The notes under the pieces: generated by a model
The model's input: only the letters and a program-made list of their open reading frames with translations
Told to the model about the DNA's origin: nothing
The model's database searches: none
DNA from: Shewanella fidelis ATCC BAA-318
GTDB lineage: Bacteria > Pseudomonadota > Gammaproteobacteria > Enterobacterales > Shewanellaceae
Length of the DNA stretch: 64,000 bases
NCBI RefSeq assembly: GCF_000518605.1
Contig: NZ_KI912458.1
Span: 543,755 to 607,754 of the forward strand
Direction of reading: 5' to 3'
Made by a program: the position numbers and the translations under genes
Part shown: positions 63,912-64,000 of the stretch, in pieces
How the letters are laid out: the number at the start of each line of letters is the position of its first letter
Numbering within the stretch: position 1 is the stretch's first letter

Positions 63912-64000
63912 AATTGAAGAGTTTGATCATGGCTCAGATTGAACGCTGGCGGCAGGCCTAACACATGCAAGTCGAGCGGTAACACAAGGGAGCTTGCTCC
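63912..64000 (+). rRNA. rrs: 16S ribosomal RNA, 5' end (partial)
   Basis: The 16S 5' conserved block AATTGAAGAGTTTGATCATG is followed by GCTCAGATTGAACGCTGGCG and the V1 loop reading TAACACAAGGGAGCTTGCTC, which is a Shewanella-type V1. The gene runs off the window edge after 89 nt. Upstream are P1, P2 and boxA. Confidence 0.98.

Overview
The window looks like a chromosomal segment of a marine Shewanella. The evidence is a GC content that looks low to moderate, gene neighbourhoods typical of that genus (pflA-pflB/focA, cysK, cysZ, smc-zipA-ligA), and a 16S rRNA 5' end whose first variable loop reads like Shewanella. No phage, transposase, integron or CRISPR array was seen. Most of the window is core chromosome with catabolic and signalling islands inserted between the core genes.

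Layout. 0-5.5 kb: anaerobic pyruvate/formate metabolism, with pflA and pflB on the minus strand and focA diverging. Each promoter carries a perfect PdhR-type palindrome, and a 17-codon leader ORF runs into the focA start. 5.7-9 kb: yhdT-panF (pantothenate uptake) and a YfcC/DcuC-type carrier. 9-15.6 kb: a GNAT remnant, a TonB-dependent receptor behind a CRP-type site, a TDT/TehA-type transporter, and a methyltransferase divergent from a TetR regulator. 15.6-33.5 kb: housekeeping genes (cysK, cysZ, smc, zipA, ligA, dsbA) mixed with an RDD membrane protein, a REC-REC-GGDEF protein, a DUF5916/CBM9-like outer-membrane protein, DUF2919, an HD-GYP protein and a YeeZ-like reductase. A candidate minus-strand small RNA lies at 30.24-30.43 kb.

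33.6-44.2 kb is a hexosaminide (probable GlcNAc or chito-oligosaccharide) utilization locus. GH20 hexosaminidase, ROK kinase and a sugar MFS transporter form one operon. It diverges from a TonB receptor, a tryptophan-halogenase-like flavoprotein and an AraC regulator. Three copies of a 10-bp repeat lie in the shared promoter region. 44.6-49.8 kb: a DUF4212/sodium-solute symporter pair (acetate-type), a small Lys-rich exported protein, and a cNMP/CBS/DUF294 protein overlapping a DEDDh exonuclease gene.

49.8-52.9 kb: an H-NOX gas sensor with a hybrid histidine kinase, and an LRAT-like protein. 53-60.5 kb: a FabH-like synthase, then a hydroxyproline catabolic locus with a GntR regulator, alpha-ketoglutarate semialdehyde dehydrogenase, 4-hydroxyproline epimerase, trans-3-hydroxyproline dehydratase and a D-amino-acid-type dehydrogenase. 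The deaminase step is not present. The palindrome ATTGTATACAAT in front of this locus also occurs exactly over the -35 element of the candidate small RNA, which suggests a shared regulator. 60.7-64 kb: a small membrane protein, pepP, gmhB, and the tandem promoters, boxA and first 89 nt of an rRNA operon.
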